A stretch of DNA of 64,000 nt. Source: Paenibacillus massiliensis subsp. panacisoli DSM 21345 (GTDB lineage Bacteria > Bacillota > Bacilli > Paenibacillales > Paenibacillaceae). The stretch covers positions 265,257 through 329,256 of the forward strand of contig NZ_KE384535.1 in the NCBI RefSeq assembly GCF_000426545.1, in the 5' to 3' direction. A program made the translations under genes and the position numbers. Within the stretch, counting starts at the first letter, position 1, and each line of letters starts with the position of its first letter. Positions 26,123-35,644 of the stretch are shown piece after piece. The notes below the pieces were generated by a model that saw only the letters and a program-made list of their open reading frames with translations, did not search any database and was not told the origin of the DNA.

Positions 26123-27752
26123 AAACAAGGTTCAAGAGCATATGAATGATGAAGGTGTGCAATACCCTGATTTTGACCGATTGTGGACGAGCATTCAGAG
26201 GGATGAGCTGAGAATGGAAGAAGAGGTCGTCCCCGCACCTCGATGGTATAGACAAAAAAAGACAGCTATAGCGGCAGGACTAACTGTTGCTCTGATGGCC
26301 ACGCCGGTCTATGCTGCGATACAATACGACTGGAGTCAGCTACTGTCAGGTAAGCCTGGCATTCAGATGGCTCTGCAGGCTGGCTATGGACAGCCCATCG
26401 AACAGAGCGTAACCGCTGATGGGGTTACATTGACGGTCCATACGGCCTTTATTGATGAGAATCGTACAGTGCTTCTATATACAATTAGACCAGGAGTAGC
26501 AACAGAGGGTCAGGAGATCCGGTATGATCAGATTGTGCTCAAGGATAGCCAGGGCTCACCGCTGGAAGGTCGCTATGTCCAACAGTGGAATGCTGAGCTA
26601 GGTGTCTATCAAGGCTATTTCGAATCGAATTGGGTCATGCAGTCGGACCAGATGGAGCTGCAATTTGCCATCACGAACGTTCGGTATCTTGAGGACCGGG
26701 AGCAGGAAATCCCATGGAATCCGAAGGATAAGGAGACACAGAAATTCGAAATTCAGCAGGACGGTATTCAATCGGTCACGATCCAGTCCTTTCCGGCGTC
26801 CTCCGATTATATCCGCATCCATTCAGCAGTAAGCTTTACTGATCAAGAGGTACAGGAGGATACCTGGGCAAGAATTCGCGCCTATGATCGAGACAATGAC
26901 ATGCTACAAGAAGCGCAAGCTCCCGAGTATGGTACAGCAGGAGCGACAGGGGCCTATTCAAGTCGGCAGTTATTCGACGAGCAGGAATTGCTGGATAAGG
27001 GCGAACGATTTACTTTGGCCTACACTCATGTAAAAGCACGTACAGAAGGCGAGTGGAAGCTGAACCTCTCTCTGTCACGCGAGCAAATGGAGAAAAGCAC
27101 CTACAAGCAGCAACTGGATATTCCGCTGTCCACAGTAACTGGTGACACCAGCATAAGCGAGCTGATCGTGACGCCTACCCAGATCCGGGTGACGCTAAAG
27201 CATGCTGAAGAGAACCTGCGGATTCCTTATGAGAATTTCCAGTTAGAGGCCGCAGGACAACTGATGAATGGCAGGGTTCAGCTTGAGGGCGAGCATGACC
27301 CACACCAGACAGAAGTACGATTCGAGCCAGTGAAATCGGTCGTTCTGGACCCGAGCACAATCAATGCTCAGCCTGTCGTCCTCATTGCCAAGGATCGGAT
27401 GGATGAGCACGCCGGTGGTAGCACTTCTGTTCACTTGACCAACATATCCTCACAGCCGCAGACCATTCGCACGGATTATGAAGGCTTTCCAATTCGCTGG
27501 ACTTATTACACGAAGGATGGGAATCTGTACGTCGAGTCAGACAGCACGAGTGCAGACTTTGGAGAGGTGAACCAGACGTACTATCTCGAAGGTGGAGAGA
27601 AGCAGTACTCCATGCCGCAATTCAGCAGTGGCTTGGACTCCAAGCACGTGGATGTGTTTGATCATTTTACTGGTACGGACCTCAAACTCTACGTATGGAA
27701 CTATACGACTTTGAAGAAGGGGGAGCAGCTGCGTATACAGCTTACAGAATAG
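26109..27752 (+). CDS. DUF4179 membrane protein, probable anti-sigma factor
   Basis: A 547-residue protein starting at TTG with GAGGGGAGAG upstream, overlapping the end of the sigma gene. Residues 1-50 are cytoplasmic and contain the short helical segment expected to hold the sigma factor. One membrane helix follows (about 53-70, TAIAAGLTVALMATPVYAA), then a long extracellular DUF4179-type region (about 75-190) and further beta-rich sequence to the end. DUF4179 proteins are regularly encoded behind ECF factors in Bacillales. The signal sensed outside the cell is unknown. Confidence 0.8.
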   Translation: MDSIENKVQEHMNDEGVQYPDFDRLWTSIQRDELRMEEEVVPAPRWYRQKKTAIAAGLTVALMATPVYAAIQYDWSQLLSGKPGIQMALQAGYGQPIEQSVTADGVTLTVHTAFIDENRTVLLYTIRPGVATEGQEIRYDQIVLKDSQGSPLEGRYVQQWNAELGVYQGYFESNWVMQSDQMELQFAITNVRYLEDREQEIPWNPKDKETQKFEIQQDGIQSVTIQSFPASSDYIRIHSAVSFTDQEVQEDTWARIRAYDRDNDMLQEAQAPEYGTAGATGAYSSRQLFDEQELLDKGERFTLAYTHVKARTEGEWKLNLSLSREQMEKSTYKQQLDIPLSTVTGDTSISELIVTPTQIRVTLKHAEENLRIPYENFQLEAAGQLMNGRVQLEGEHDPHQTEVRFEPVKSVVLDPSTINAQPVVLIAKDRMDEHAGGSTSVHLTNISSQPQTIRTDYEGFPIRWTYYTKDGNLYVESDSTSADFGEVNQTYYLEGGEKQYSMPQFSSGLDSKHVDVFDHFTGTDLKLYVWNYTTLKKGEQLRIQLTE

Positions 27753-27777
27753 CTGGGCAACAGGTAGTTTTGAAAAT

Positions 27778-27818
27778 AAAGGGCAGCGACTCTCGAACAG
27801 GAGGGTGCTGCCCTTTTT
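27778..27818 (+). terminator. Terminator of the sigma operon
   Basis: GGGCAGC pairs with GCTGCCC, the loop region is partly paired, and TTTTT follows. It lies between the sigma operon and the convergent MerR gene. Confidence 0.85.
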
Positions 27819-27877
27819 GGGGCTTTACCAATTGTGATCAGATCAGTCGGCACAAGGATCAGGTATATATGTCGAGT

Positions 27878-28696
27878 TCACGACACCCCTACCGAGATCC
27901 GTATGATGAACTGGTCAGGATTTTTCTCTGCAAGATAGTTCAGTAATTCCGTCTCGTAGACATTTCCACTAATGCTTAGACCCTTGCTCTGTATAAAATC
28001 CTTTAGAATAGCATAGGTGTGCGGCATGGTCTCATAGGAGCCTCTATGATCCATGACGGCATACCTACCTTCAGGCTTGACGAGCACTTTATCTCCAGCC
28101 ATCGGTAGGCTGAGCTTATTGGCAACGTAATCGGGATAGTATTGGCCTGCCTCGAAGTTCACTTTGTCAATAATCGTGTTGAGCGGGAATTCGTGCAAGA
28201 TGAAGTGCTTTTCACAATAATCCCGGTGCTCGGTCAGCTTGATTACGAATTCCTTATCATCCATTAGCCCACTGAGCTTTGTGCTGATGAAGTACTCCGC
28301 CTCGCAGGTCTCCAGCAGGGGAGACGAGCGGGGGTCATTGTGAGCCACCTCTATCATGTCAAGCGCACCGCTCAGAAAGGTCTGCATCCGCTTCAATCTT
28401 AACTGCTCCAGCTCCAATTCCTGCTGCTTCTGCTGGATCAGATTTACGAACAGCCCCGCATTCTGATTTTGCATGAATTCCTTGATCTCCTGCAGTGAGC
28501 TTCCAGCCTTCTTAAGGACATGGATAATATCCAGTGCGTAGCAATGATAAAAGGAGTAGTAACGGTAGCCTTTCTCATTGACGAACTCTGGCTTGAGTAG
28601 TCCAATCTCGTCATAGTGGAATAATGTGTGCTTGGTAACTCCTGTGGCTTTGGCCAATTCACTGGTGGTGAAGTATTGCTTTTGAATGTCAGACAC
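27878..28696 (-). CDS. MerR-family regulator with GyrI-like effector domain
   Basis: A 272-residue transcription factor of the BmrR/BltR type. The N-terminal winged helix (TGVTKHTLFHYDEIGLLKPE) is followed by a long coiled coil (residues 85-115) and a C-terminal GyrI-like ligand-binding domain. The GTG start at 28696 has GGAGG upstream. It is divergent to a QacA-like exporter whose promoter carries a MerR-type dyad, so it most likely activates that exporter when a lipophilic or cationic drug binds. Confidence 0.85.
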   Translation of the reverse strand: MSDIQKQYFTTSELAKATGVTKHTLFHYDEIGLLKPEFVNEKGYRYYSFYHCYALDIIHVLKKAGSSLQEIKEFMQNQNAGLFVNLIQQKQQELELEQLRLKRMQTFLSGALDMIEVAHNDPRSSPLLETCEAEYFISTKLSGLMDDKEFVIKLTEHRDYCEKHFILHEFPLNTIIDKVNFEAGQYYPDYVANKLSLPMAGDKVLVKPEGRYAVMDHRGSYETMPHTYAILKDFIQSKGLSISGNVYETELLNYLAEKNPDQFIIRISVGVS

Positions 28697-28788
28697 GAGT
28701 CAATCCTCCATGAGTAAAGGGAAATGTTCATCATAAGCAAAGGTACATATTCATCTGGCTATGGTTATTGTAAATGATGAAATACTAC

Positions 28789-28819
28789 TTGACTATAGGG
28801 TTACCCGATAGTTTAGGTT
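28789..28819 (+). promoter_or_regulatory. MerR-type promoter and operator of the exporter
   Basis: TTGACT and TAGGTT are 19 bases apart. The spacer region holds the near-perfect dyad CTATAGGGTTACCCGATAG (28793-28811). This is the classical layout for activation by a drug-sensing MerR protein such as the divergent gene product. Confidence 0.75.
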
Positions 28820-28868
28820 TTTTCTATACACACTTTTATTCTTAGTCCTGCAAGGAGGAGCTTAACAC

Positions 28869-30380
28869 ATGTCTACTTTCAAACGCTGGGTGGTTCTAGG
28901 GATTGTCTCCAGCGCACTTTTGCTGATCGTGATGGATATGACCATTCTCTATACGGCATTACCGAGTCTTACCCATGATCTTGGTGCCTCTGCATCGGAG
29001 AAGCTATGGATTCTGAACGGCTATTCATTAGTCATGGCTGGCTTGCTGCCTGCTATGGGCACACTGGGAGATCGTCTAGGCTATAGATTTATTTTTACTG
29101 GAGGTCTGATTGTCTTTGGTCTGGCCTCGATCGTCGCCGCCTTTGCCCCAAGCCCGCTTGTACTGGTGGCTGCGAGAGTCTTGCTTGCCGTCGGAGCATC
29201 CATGATGATGCCAGCGACTTTGTCGATTATTCGAATTACCTTCTCGGAGCCACGCGAGCTGGGCCTTGCACTCGGAGTATGGGGCTCTGTATCCGCTGGT
29301 GGTGCGGGACTTGGGCCGATTGTAGGTGGACTGTTGCTGGAGCATTTTTGGTGGGGCTCTGTCTTTCTGGTTAATATACCGATTGTGGTGCTGGCCCTGC
29401 TACTTACGTTGCTCTATATCCCGGTCCATCCAGGAAATCCGGGCAAGAGATGGGATTTGGTCAGCTCTGTGCAGATCATGATCGCCTTGGTGACCTTGGT
29501 GTATGCCATTAAAGAGATCACCCGCCGCGATGGCTCCATGGTGCTGGCAGGAGTTAGCTTCTTGGTTGGAATTGTGGCCATGATTATCTTTATCCGTCGT
29601 CAACTCAGAAGTCTACATCCTTTAATTGATCTGTCGCTCTTCAGAACGCTTCGCTTCTCTGTCGGATTCGTTACAGCAGTGGTGGCCGCCTTCTCACAGC
29701 TGGGCATTCAGTATTTAATCACACAAAGACTTCAGCTGGTGGAAGGAATGACTCCGCTCCAAGCAGGAGTATACACGCTGTGCATTCCCATTGCTGCGCT
29801 GGCTTCCGGGCCTATAACGGGCGCTATACTGCATCGGTATGATGTGCTAAGAATCAAGAGTATAACACTGCTGGTTGCAGGTGCGGGTACAGCTATCTAT
29901 CTGCTACAATTGCAAGGAGGCATGCTCGGACAGTTGCTTGGTCTGACATTGCTTGGGGCAGGGCTCGGTGCGGCAATGACGGCTGCATCTCATTCGATAA
30001 TGACATATGCGCCCGCCCATAAGGCAGGCATGGCAGCTTCAATAGAGGAGGTAGCTTTTGAGCTGGGAGGAGCCTCTGGCATTGCGATCATTGGAAGCTT
30101 GTCGGGTCTGATCTACACGTTATCTCTTCAGATCCCTGCGGGACTGAATCTGCCAGGCATTGTGAAGGACAGTCTGGATGAAGCCAAGCTGGTGTCTGAA
30201 TCATTGCCTGCAGCAGCATCAGAGGCATTAACAGCGGCTGCTCATACGGCTTTTAATGAATCATTCATGGTCGTCTTTGCAGGAATCACAGTGTTTCTGC
30301 TAGCAGCTTCTCTGGTAGTAGATATAGCAAGGGCTCGCTCGAAGCGCAGTAGCTCCTCTAGTTCACAGCAGCTTTACTAA
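28869..30380 (+). CDS. 14-helix MFS drug exporter, QacA/EmrB type
   Basis: A 503-residue DHA2 transporter with about 14 hydrophobic segments. The motif GTLGDRLGYR lies in the first cytoplasmic loop and the antiporter motif C region is GSVSAGGAGLGPIVGGLL. The membrane Asp in LIVMDMTILYTALP matches helix 1 of QacA relatives that export monovalent cationic compounds. CAAGGAGG lies before the start. Control by the divergent MerR protein is expected. It might also export the nearby peptide product, but nothing links them directly. Confidence 0.88.
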   Translation: MSTFKRWVVLGIVSSALLLIVMDMTILYTALPSLTHDLGASASEKLWILNGYSLVMAGLLPAMGTLGDRLGYRFIFTGGLIVFGLASIVAAFAPSPLVLVAARVLLAVGASMMMPATLSIIRITFSEPRELGLALGVWGSVSAGGAGLGPIVGGLLLEHFWWGSVFLVNIPIVVLALLLTLLYIPVHPGNPGKRWDLVSSVQIMIALVTLVYAIKEITRRDGSMVLAGVSFLVGIVAMIIFIRRQLRSLHPLIDLSLFRTLRFSVGFVTAVVAAFSQLGIQYLITQRLQLVEGMTPLQAGVYTLCIPIAALASGPITGAILHRYDVLRIKSITLLVAGAGTAIYLLQLQGGMLGQLLGLTLLGAGLGAAMTAASHSIMTYAPAHKAGMAASIEEVAFELGGASGIAIIGSLSGLIYTLSLQIPAGLNLPGIVKDSLDEAKLVSESLPAAASEALTAAAHTAFNESFMVVFAGITVFLLAASLVVDIARARSKRSSSSSSQQLY

Positions 30381-30442
30381 TTTTAATAGTTCATTATATT
30401 TCAAATGAACATGGGCAGATAGCCTGGTATCGAGGAGGAAGC

Positions 30443-31648
30443 ATGAAATCCCTTTTGCACAATAGAGTCTTCGTGATTGTCCTGTTTGCAGATTTACTTC
30501 AACAAATGGGAATATGGATACGGAACATGGCCTTGCTGTTCTATATTATGGAGCAGACCCATAACAATCCGACAGCCGTGTCCATGCTTACAGCCATGGA
30601 ATACTTGCCTATTTTTGTATTCTCGCTGATTGGCGGGACCTTTGCAGATCGGTGGAATCCCAAGCGAACAGTGGTTATAGGCGATACATTAAGTGCGTTG
30701 TCGATACTCATTATCCTGCTTCTCATATCGCTTGGTGTATGGCAGGCTGTTTTTGCGGCTACAGTCATCTCGGCGATTGTGAGTCAATTTTCCCAGCCTT
30801 CGTCAGCCGTTCTGTTCCGCAGGCACATTCCAATGGATCAGGTAGGGACGGCTATTGGCATCAATCAAAGTCTAATGGCCATATTCACCATCTTCGGACC
30901 GATGCTGGGCACGCTCGTATATACTCAGCTTGGTATTGAGGTCTCTATGGTGGCGCTATTTGGTATCTTTGCCACGGCAGCCATCGTCCAGCTCTTCTTG
31001 CCTGCTTCAAGTCGGGAGAAGTCTGCCGAACGTCCTTCCCCCATACAAGATATCAAGGCTGGACTGCAATACGTCATGGGACAATCCAATCTGAGGTTAA
31101 TCGCTGTGATGTTCCTCATTACAGGACTAGCTATGGGCATTACGATGCCTCTGGATGTCTTTGTCACGATGGAGCGCTTGGGCTTGCCCAAGGAATATGT
31201 ACAATGGTTCGCTGCCGCTGAAGGGGTGGGAATGCTGGTCGGTGGAGGACTTGCCGCCTTGCTCGCCACTTGGATGAACCGTTACAGACGGGCCATCATT
31301 ACAGGAACCATGCTGATCTGGGGTGTGATAACCTTAATCGAAGTATTGTCGGTGTGGCCTATGCTCACTGCCAGTGCACGGGTATTGTCCGGGATCACAA
31401 CAGCTTTCTTCCAAGTGGTATTCAGTGCCATGATGATCAAGGAAATCAGGGAGGAATATATCGGAAGAACCAATGGCGTCATACTGCCTCTCATGATGGG
31501 TGGACTTCTACTAGGCAGTGCGAGCTCAGGGTTCATTGTGCACCAGGTGGAGCTGTTTGGAGCATACTTCATTGCTGCCACGCTTACGATCGCATGTATC
31601 TTTTTCACAGCTCGCTTGAAGCTCGCCGTACCCAGAAGCGAAGCATAA
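30443..31648 (+). CDS. 12-helix MFS exporter, DHA3/MefA-like
   Basis: A 401-residue major facilitator protein with about 12 membrane helices. The loop 2-3 motif GGTFADRWNPKR is the form common in macrolide exporters of the MefA type and in siderophore exporters of the EntS type. GAGGAGG is upstream of the ATG. It follows the QacA-like gene by 62 bases without a terminator, so co-transcription is likely. Substrate unknown. Confidence 0.85.
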   Translation: MKSLLHNRVFVIVLFADLLQQMGIWIRNMALLFYIMEQTHNNPTAVSMLTAMEYLPIFVFSLIGGTFADRWNPKRTVVIGDTLSALSILIILLLISLGVWQAVFAATVISAIVSQFSQPSSAVLFRRHIPMDQVGTAIGINQSLMAIFTIFGPMLGTLVYTQLGIEVSMVALFGIFATAAIVQLFLPASSREKSAERPSPIQDIKAGLQYVMGQSNLRLIAVMFLITGLAMGITMPLDVFVTMERLGLPKEYVQWFAAAEGVGMLVGGGLAALLATWMNRYRRAIITGTMLIWGVITLIEVLSVWPMLTASARVLSGITTAFFQVVFSAMMIKEIREEYIGRTNGVILPLMMGGLLLGSASSGFIVHQVELFGAYFIAATLTIACIFFTARLKLAVPRSEA

Positions 31649-31725
31649 GCGGAATCTGATTCCAGATGATAATTATTCGGTAGAGTGGTAGCGGCTCTAT
31701 ATTCACATTTGATCGGGTCAAGGCG

Positions 31726-32847
31726 CTAGTTCAGTACACCACTACCTACGATGGTTACCTGGACTTGGGGATGAAAGCGAACCTCTGCATAATCTTTGTC
31801 CCAATCAAGCTCTTTCCACAAGGCCGGGTGATGGGCAATGAGTTGTCTGCCGATGCCGAAGGCGTCGCATTTGCTATCTTGCAGCTGCTGGATAATTCGC
31901 TCCGCATCCTCGGTCATCTGATCGGTGAGTTCCCGATTCAGGCGCTGCTGTGTCTCTTTCTTGTGCAAATGATTAGCAGCATACTCAACGACAGTGATCG
32001 GGAGCTTGATTCGCAAGTACACATCAATCTGCCCATCCCTGAAGACCTTGACTACAAGCTTGCGCTTAATGCTTCGGGTTACTGCCTCATAGGCAATATA
32101 ATTCTCGGGATCATCGACAGGTCCGGGGTTAACCTTCTTGACGAAGCGCGCTGTTTTTTTCCATTTCCCGCTCATGATGACGTATAGGCTGCTCTGCTCC
32201 CGACTCAGCGTACCCGTGAATTTTTGTCCACTGAATAAGGCAATTCCTTGGGCAACGATGTCTTTATCCTGCTTGGTTAAATAGGGCAGCACGAAGTCCT
32301 GTCCAGGGTCAAGCATTGGAGGGAGCAGAGTCTCCAGCGTCATGTCGGGAAACATACACAATTCCTCCAAGCTTCTGATCTTTTTACTCAAAAATTCACC
32401 TACTAACAAATTACCGACTTTTCCTTCCTGCAGCAGTTCTCCAGCTTCTCCATCCACAATAGCAATTTTGACGTGTGAGGTTGGATAGTCAGGCTCGCGA
32501 TACAGTACATCCATATATGGATAGATATCCCTGACTGTCAGCTCCTTACCGTACAGGATCACTCCGTATTTGTAATAACGAATATCTCCGCTTACTTTGC
32601 TTCGAATCTGATCGGTGCTTTGGCGGATGCTTCTTCCTATGCCTGAATGAACTTCATTGGCGCCACTCTCCTGATTGTTATCGAAGTCATTGACAATTTC
32701 CAGAGTCTGCTTGATCTTGCCGTTCGGAGTCAGATCGTATGCTGTCGCATTGGCGAGTCGTGCATCCTTCAGGTTCTCCTGATCCCAGCAGCCTGTTGTA
32801 CAGATTAGCAGGGTCAATATAGCAAATGAGCTTCGCATCCTATTCAA
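31726..32847 (-). CDS. Germination lipoprotein, Ger(x)C family
   Basis: A 373-residue C subunit of a GerA-type nutrient germinant receptor in the spore inner membrane. A short signal peptide ends in the lipobox CTTGC (Cys near residue 20), followed directly by WDQ, as is usual for this family; the rest is the three-domain GerC body. The start is TTG at 32847, whose last bases overlap the stop of the permease gene (TTGA), with AAGGAGG about 10 bases upstream. It is third in the operon A-B-C. Confidence 0.92.
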   Translation of the reverse strand: MNRMRSSFAILTLLICTTGCWDQENLKDARLANATAYDLTPNGKIKQTLEIVNDFDNNQESGANEVHSGIGRSIRQSTDQIRSKVSGDIRYYKYGVILYGKELTVRDIYPYMDVLYREPDYPTSHVKIAIVDGEAGELLQEGKVGNLLVGEFLSKKIRSLEELCMFPDMTLETLLPPMLDPGQDFVLPYLTKQDKDIVAQGIALFSGQKFTGTLSREQSSLYVIMSGKWKKTARFVKKVNPGPVDDPENYIAYEAVTRSIKRKLVVKVFRDGQIDVYLRIKLPITVVEYAANHLHKKETQQRLNRELTDQMTEDAERIIQQLQDSKCDAFGIGRQLIAHHPALWKELDWDKDYAEVRFHPQVQVTIVGSGVLN

Positions 32848-33935
32848 GTCTGTGGCGCCTCCTTTTTCTTGAGAATATAAGACAGGATTAACAGCAGTAG
32901 CGGCAAAATAATAAGAAAATAATAGGCAGACTGGTTGGCGATGGTGCTAATGGCCTCCAGATCTTCCTGCCGCTGCGGCAGGGAAGCGATGATACACGAA
33001 GCCAGGACAACGAAGGGGACCACGTTCTTATGGCTTTTGAGCTTACACAAGTAGGCAATTCCATATGAAGCCGCATAATAATTACCGCAGATGGCACCAA
33101 AGATAGAAATGATCCAAATGGGCAGAAATATAAAGTCTGCCCGGTCCATCGTACCTAGTGGAATAGATCGAAGCAGATAGATTACCGGCTCTGGCATCAT
33201 GCTAAGCTGCTGAGGGCTGAAGGCCGTGGAGCATATGAATACCGTGAATCCGTACAGGAGCGACACGACAGCACTGGCTGCAGTAATCGTTCCGAGCTTG
33301 CTTTTGCTGGTGCCTTGAACAAGCGGGAGCACGACCAGAAAGAATTCAAAGCCATACATAGCCATCAATGATTCGGTCGAGGCACTAATGATATGGGGCC
33401 ATCCAGCCTCGGTCAGGGGCAGCAAGTAAAGTAGATTGGTCTGCATGATCCCATAGCTGATCAACAGCATCATGGGAGCGATCAGAAAGGAGATCAAGAC
33501 AAGTACGCGTGCGATGGTCCTCAGATTTTGGCGGATCAGGTACATGCTGCTGAACATAAACAGAACCAATATGGCCCAGCGTGGTGTGTTCTGCAGCATC
33601 CAGCGATTGATGACGTCATACGCGTTGACGAGTACAGAGGTACCCATAAGTACATAGTAAGCAGCATAAGCGATAACCAGGATGGAACCGATCCAGCATC
33701 CGGTAATGCGCATCATAATCTGATAAATAGAAGAGGTGGGGAAGCGTCTTAGCAGCATCCAGCACATCAGTATAATGAGCTGGATGAGCATTCCGCCTAT
33801 AAGGACCGAAATCCAGCTTCCACCCTTGGCAATCAGATGAATCCGGTACGGGAGGGATAAAATATCGACCCCAATCTCGAATTTCATAATCATGAAAAAT
33901 AATTGTCCTCGTGTGATCGTGCTCTCATTACTCAC
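32844..33935 (-). CDS. Germination receptor permease subunit, GerB family
   Basis: An integral membrane protein of about 363 residues with about ten helices, of the spore germination permease family related to APC amino-acid transporters. It binds the germinant or carries the signal. The GTG at 33935 (VSNESTITRGQLF) is preferred because AGGAG lies 11 bases upstream and family members begin with a residue or two before the QLFF-like segment. It overlaps the end of gerA by 8 bases. A longer frame to 34037 lies fully inside gerA. Confidence 0.9.
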   Translation of the reverse strand: MSNESTITRGQLFFMIMKFEIGVDILSLPYRIHLIAKGGSWISVLIGGMLIQLIILMCWMLLRRFPTSSIYQIMMRITGCWIGSILVIAYAAYYVLMGTSVLVNAYDVINRWMLQNTPRWAILVLFMFSSMYLIRQNLRTIARVLVLISFLIAPMMLLISYGIMQTNLLYLLPLTEAGWPHIISASTESLMAMYGFEFFLVVLPLVQGTSKSKLGTITAASAVVSLLYGFTVFICSTAFSPQQLSMMPEPVIYLLRSIPLGTMDRADFIFLPIWIISIFGAICGNYYAASYGIAYLCKLKSHKNVVPFVVLASCIIASLPQRQEDLEAISTIANQSAYYFLIILPLLLLILSYILKKKEAPQT

Positions 33936-35391
33936 GTCGTTTCCAACTCCTAGAGAAATACTGTTGCCGGAGCCTTTGAGGCCTAGGGTCATGTGGCCGT
34001 TCACGGAGTGCCCACAGCGGGAAGCGAATGAGTACATCCTTCAGGTCACCAGGGCGAAAAGGGGCAAGTGGAGCGAAATAGGGACTACCAAAGCTCTCCA
34101 GCTTGCATAAATGGATCGTGAGAATAATTAGGCCGAAGGCAATCCCGATATATCCGAACAGTGCTGCACCGATCATCAACGGAAACCGAAGAATTCGGAC
34201 AGCCGCACTCATCTCATTCGAGGGCACCAGAAATGAGGAGATTGCGGTGAGGGATACGACGATGATCATGGTGTAGGAGACAAGCCCAGCCCGCACAATG
34301 GCATCCCCAATGACGAGACCGCCTACAATTCCGATGGTCTGTCCCACCCGGCTCGGTAGGCGAATCCCGGCTTCGCGGAGCACCTCGAAGATCAGCTCCA
34401 GCAGCATGGCTTCGACAAGAGCGGGGAACGGAATATTTTGCAAGGATTTCTTGACAGTATGTGCCAGCTCCACGGGTAAAATGGCCCAATGGAACGATAT
34501 CGTCGCAATGTACACGGCAGGGAGCGTGAAGGCAATAATGAAGCTCATCATCCGAATGAGTCTCAGAAATGAGCTGATTATCCAGCGTCCATGGTAATCA
34601 TCCGGGCTCTGGTAGAAGGAGAAAAAGGTGACCGGAGCGATAAGAGCTACTGGACTACCATCCGTCAGGATCGCTACGCGGCCCTCCATTAGATTAGCTA
34701 CGACCCGGTCTGGCCGCTCCGTGCTTAGCTGCTGCGGGAACAGTGAGAAGGGGGAGTCCTCCGTGAATTCCTCGATAAAGCCAGGCGCCAATACCATGTC
34801 AGAGGAGATTGCACGTATCCGCTGTTCTACTCGCGTTATCAGGTCCGGGTTGGCAATGTCCTGAATATATAAGGTAGCTACCTTGGTGCGCGCTTTCCGA
34901 CCAACATAGTCATATTTCACGACAAGTGAAGGGCTCTCAAGCTGTCTGCGAACCAGATTCAGATTGACGGTGAGCTGTTCGATAAAGCCATAGTGCGGTC
35001 CACGAACAACCGCCTCGTTCTCTGGCTCATTGGTGCTACGGCTGTATAGCTTTTCAGTGGAGAACGTATAGAACTCACGAATTCCATCAATGACCAGAAT
35101 ACACTGTCCTTCGAGCATAGCATCTACAGCTGCATGCAAATCCGTCTGTTTTTGACTACCAAGTGAAGTGAATATTTGATGGGCGTCTGTGTCGCTTTTC
35201 TCATATAAGGGAGCTAGCACATTCGTCTGAATCAAGTCCTGATCCACGAGTGAATCAATGTATAGGAGTACGCCTTCTTGTCCATGCACCTCAACGGATT
35301 GCTGTTCCAGATCGTCGGTATGGAATAACGCTTGCTTAATATAGGCAATGTTCTTTTGCAGATCAGTACATGCAGGATGGGATAAGGGCAC
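33928..35391 (-). CDS. Germination receptor A subunit, GerA family
   Basis: A subunit of about 487 residues of a germinant receptor. The N-terminal soluble region (to about 245, DRVVANLMEGRVAILTDGSP) precedes about five membrane segments and a short proline- and arginine-rich tail. The GTG at 35391 is favoured because AGAGGT lies six bases before it but abuts the GTG at 35397. It begins a three-gene operon with overlapping reading frames, which indicates coupled translation and fixed stoichiometry. No clear sigma-G promoter could be picked out upstream. Confidence 0.92.
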   Translation of the reverse strand: MPLSHPACTDLQKNIAYIKQALFHTDDLEQQSVEVHGQEGVLLYIDSLVDQDLIQTNVLAPLYEKSDTDAHQIFTSLGSQKQTDLHAAVDAMLEGQCILVIDGIREFYTFSTEKLYSRSTNEPENEAVVRGPHYGFIEQLTVNLNLVRRQLESPSLVVKYDYVGRKARTKVATLYIQDIANPDLITRVEQRIRAISSDMVLAPGFIEEFTEDSPFSLFPQQLSTERPDRVVANLMEGRVAILTDGSPVALIAPVTFFSFYQSPDDYHGRWIISSFLRLIRMMSFIIAFTLPAVYIATISFHWAILPVELAHTVKKSLQNIPFPALVEAMLLELIFEVLREAGIRLPSRVGQTIGIVGGLVIGDAIVRAGLVSYTMIIVVSLTAISSFLVPSNEMSAAVRILRFPLMIGAALFGYIGIAFGLIILTIHLCKLESFGSPYFAPLAPFRPGDLKDVLIRFPLWALRERPHDPRPQRLRQQYFSRSWKRRE

Positions 35392-35570
35392 GAACACACC
35401 TCTTGTTGTATGACATACACGTAATGTGTGCCAATGCAGGGGAAATTATCCTAATTTGAAGCAATATTAAACCCTATACTTGAATTACTCGGAGCAATCG
35501 TATCCACAAATCAAGACAATGTGGAAAACAGGCTCTGTATAATGTTATCAGTTGGGTAAGTATACACGGA

Positions 35571-35609
35571 GAAAGCGGATGCTCTACATGAGCACCCGCT
35601 TTCCTTTTG
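35571..35609 (-). terminator. Hairpin after GH18 gene
   Basis: GAAAGCGGATGCTC pairs with GAGCACCCGCTTTC with one mismatch. The T-rich side (CTTTCCTTTT) is on the plus strand, but the hairpin lies downstream of the minus-strand GH18 gene and upstream of gerA, so it probably ends the GH18 transcript. Confidence 0.6.
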
Positions 35610-35644
35610 CACAATATGCGAATCTATTCTATTCTCCTTGCAGA

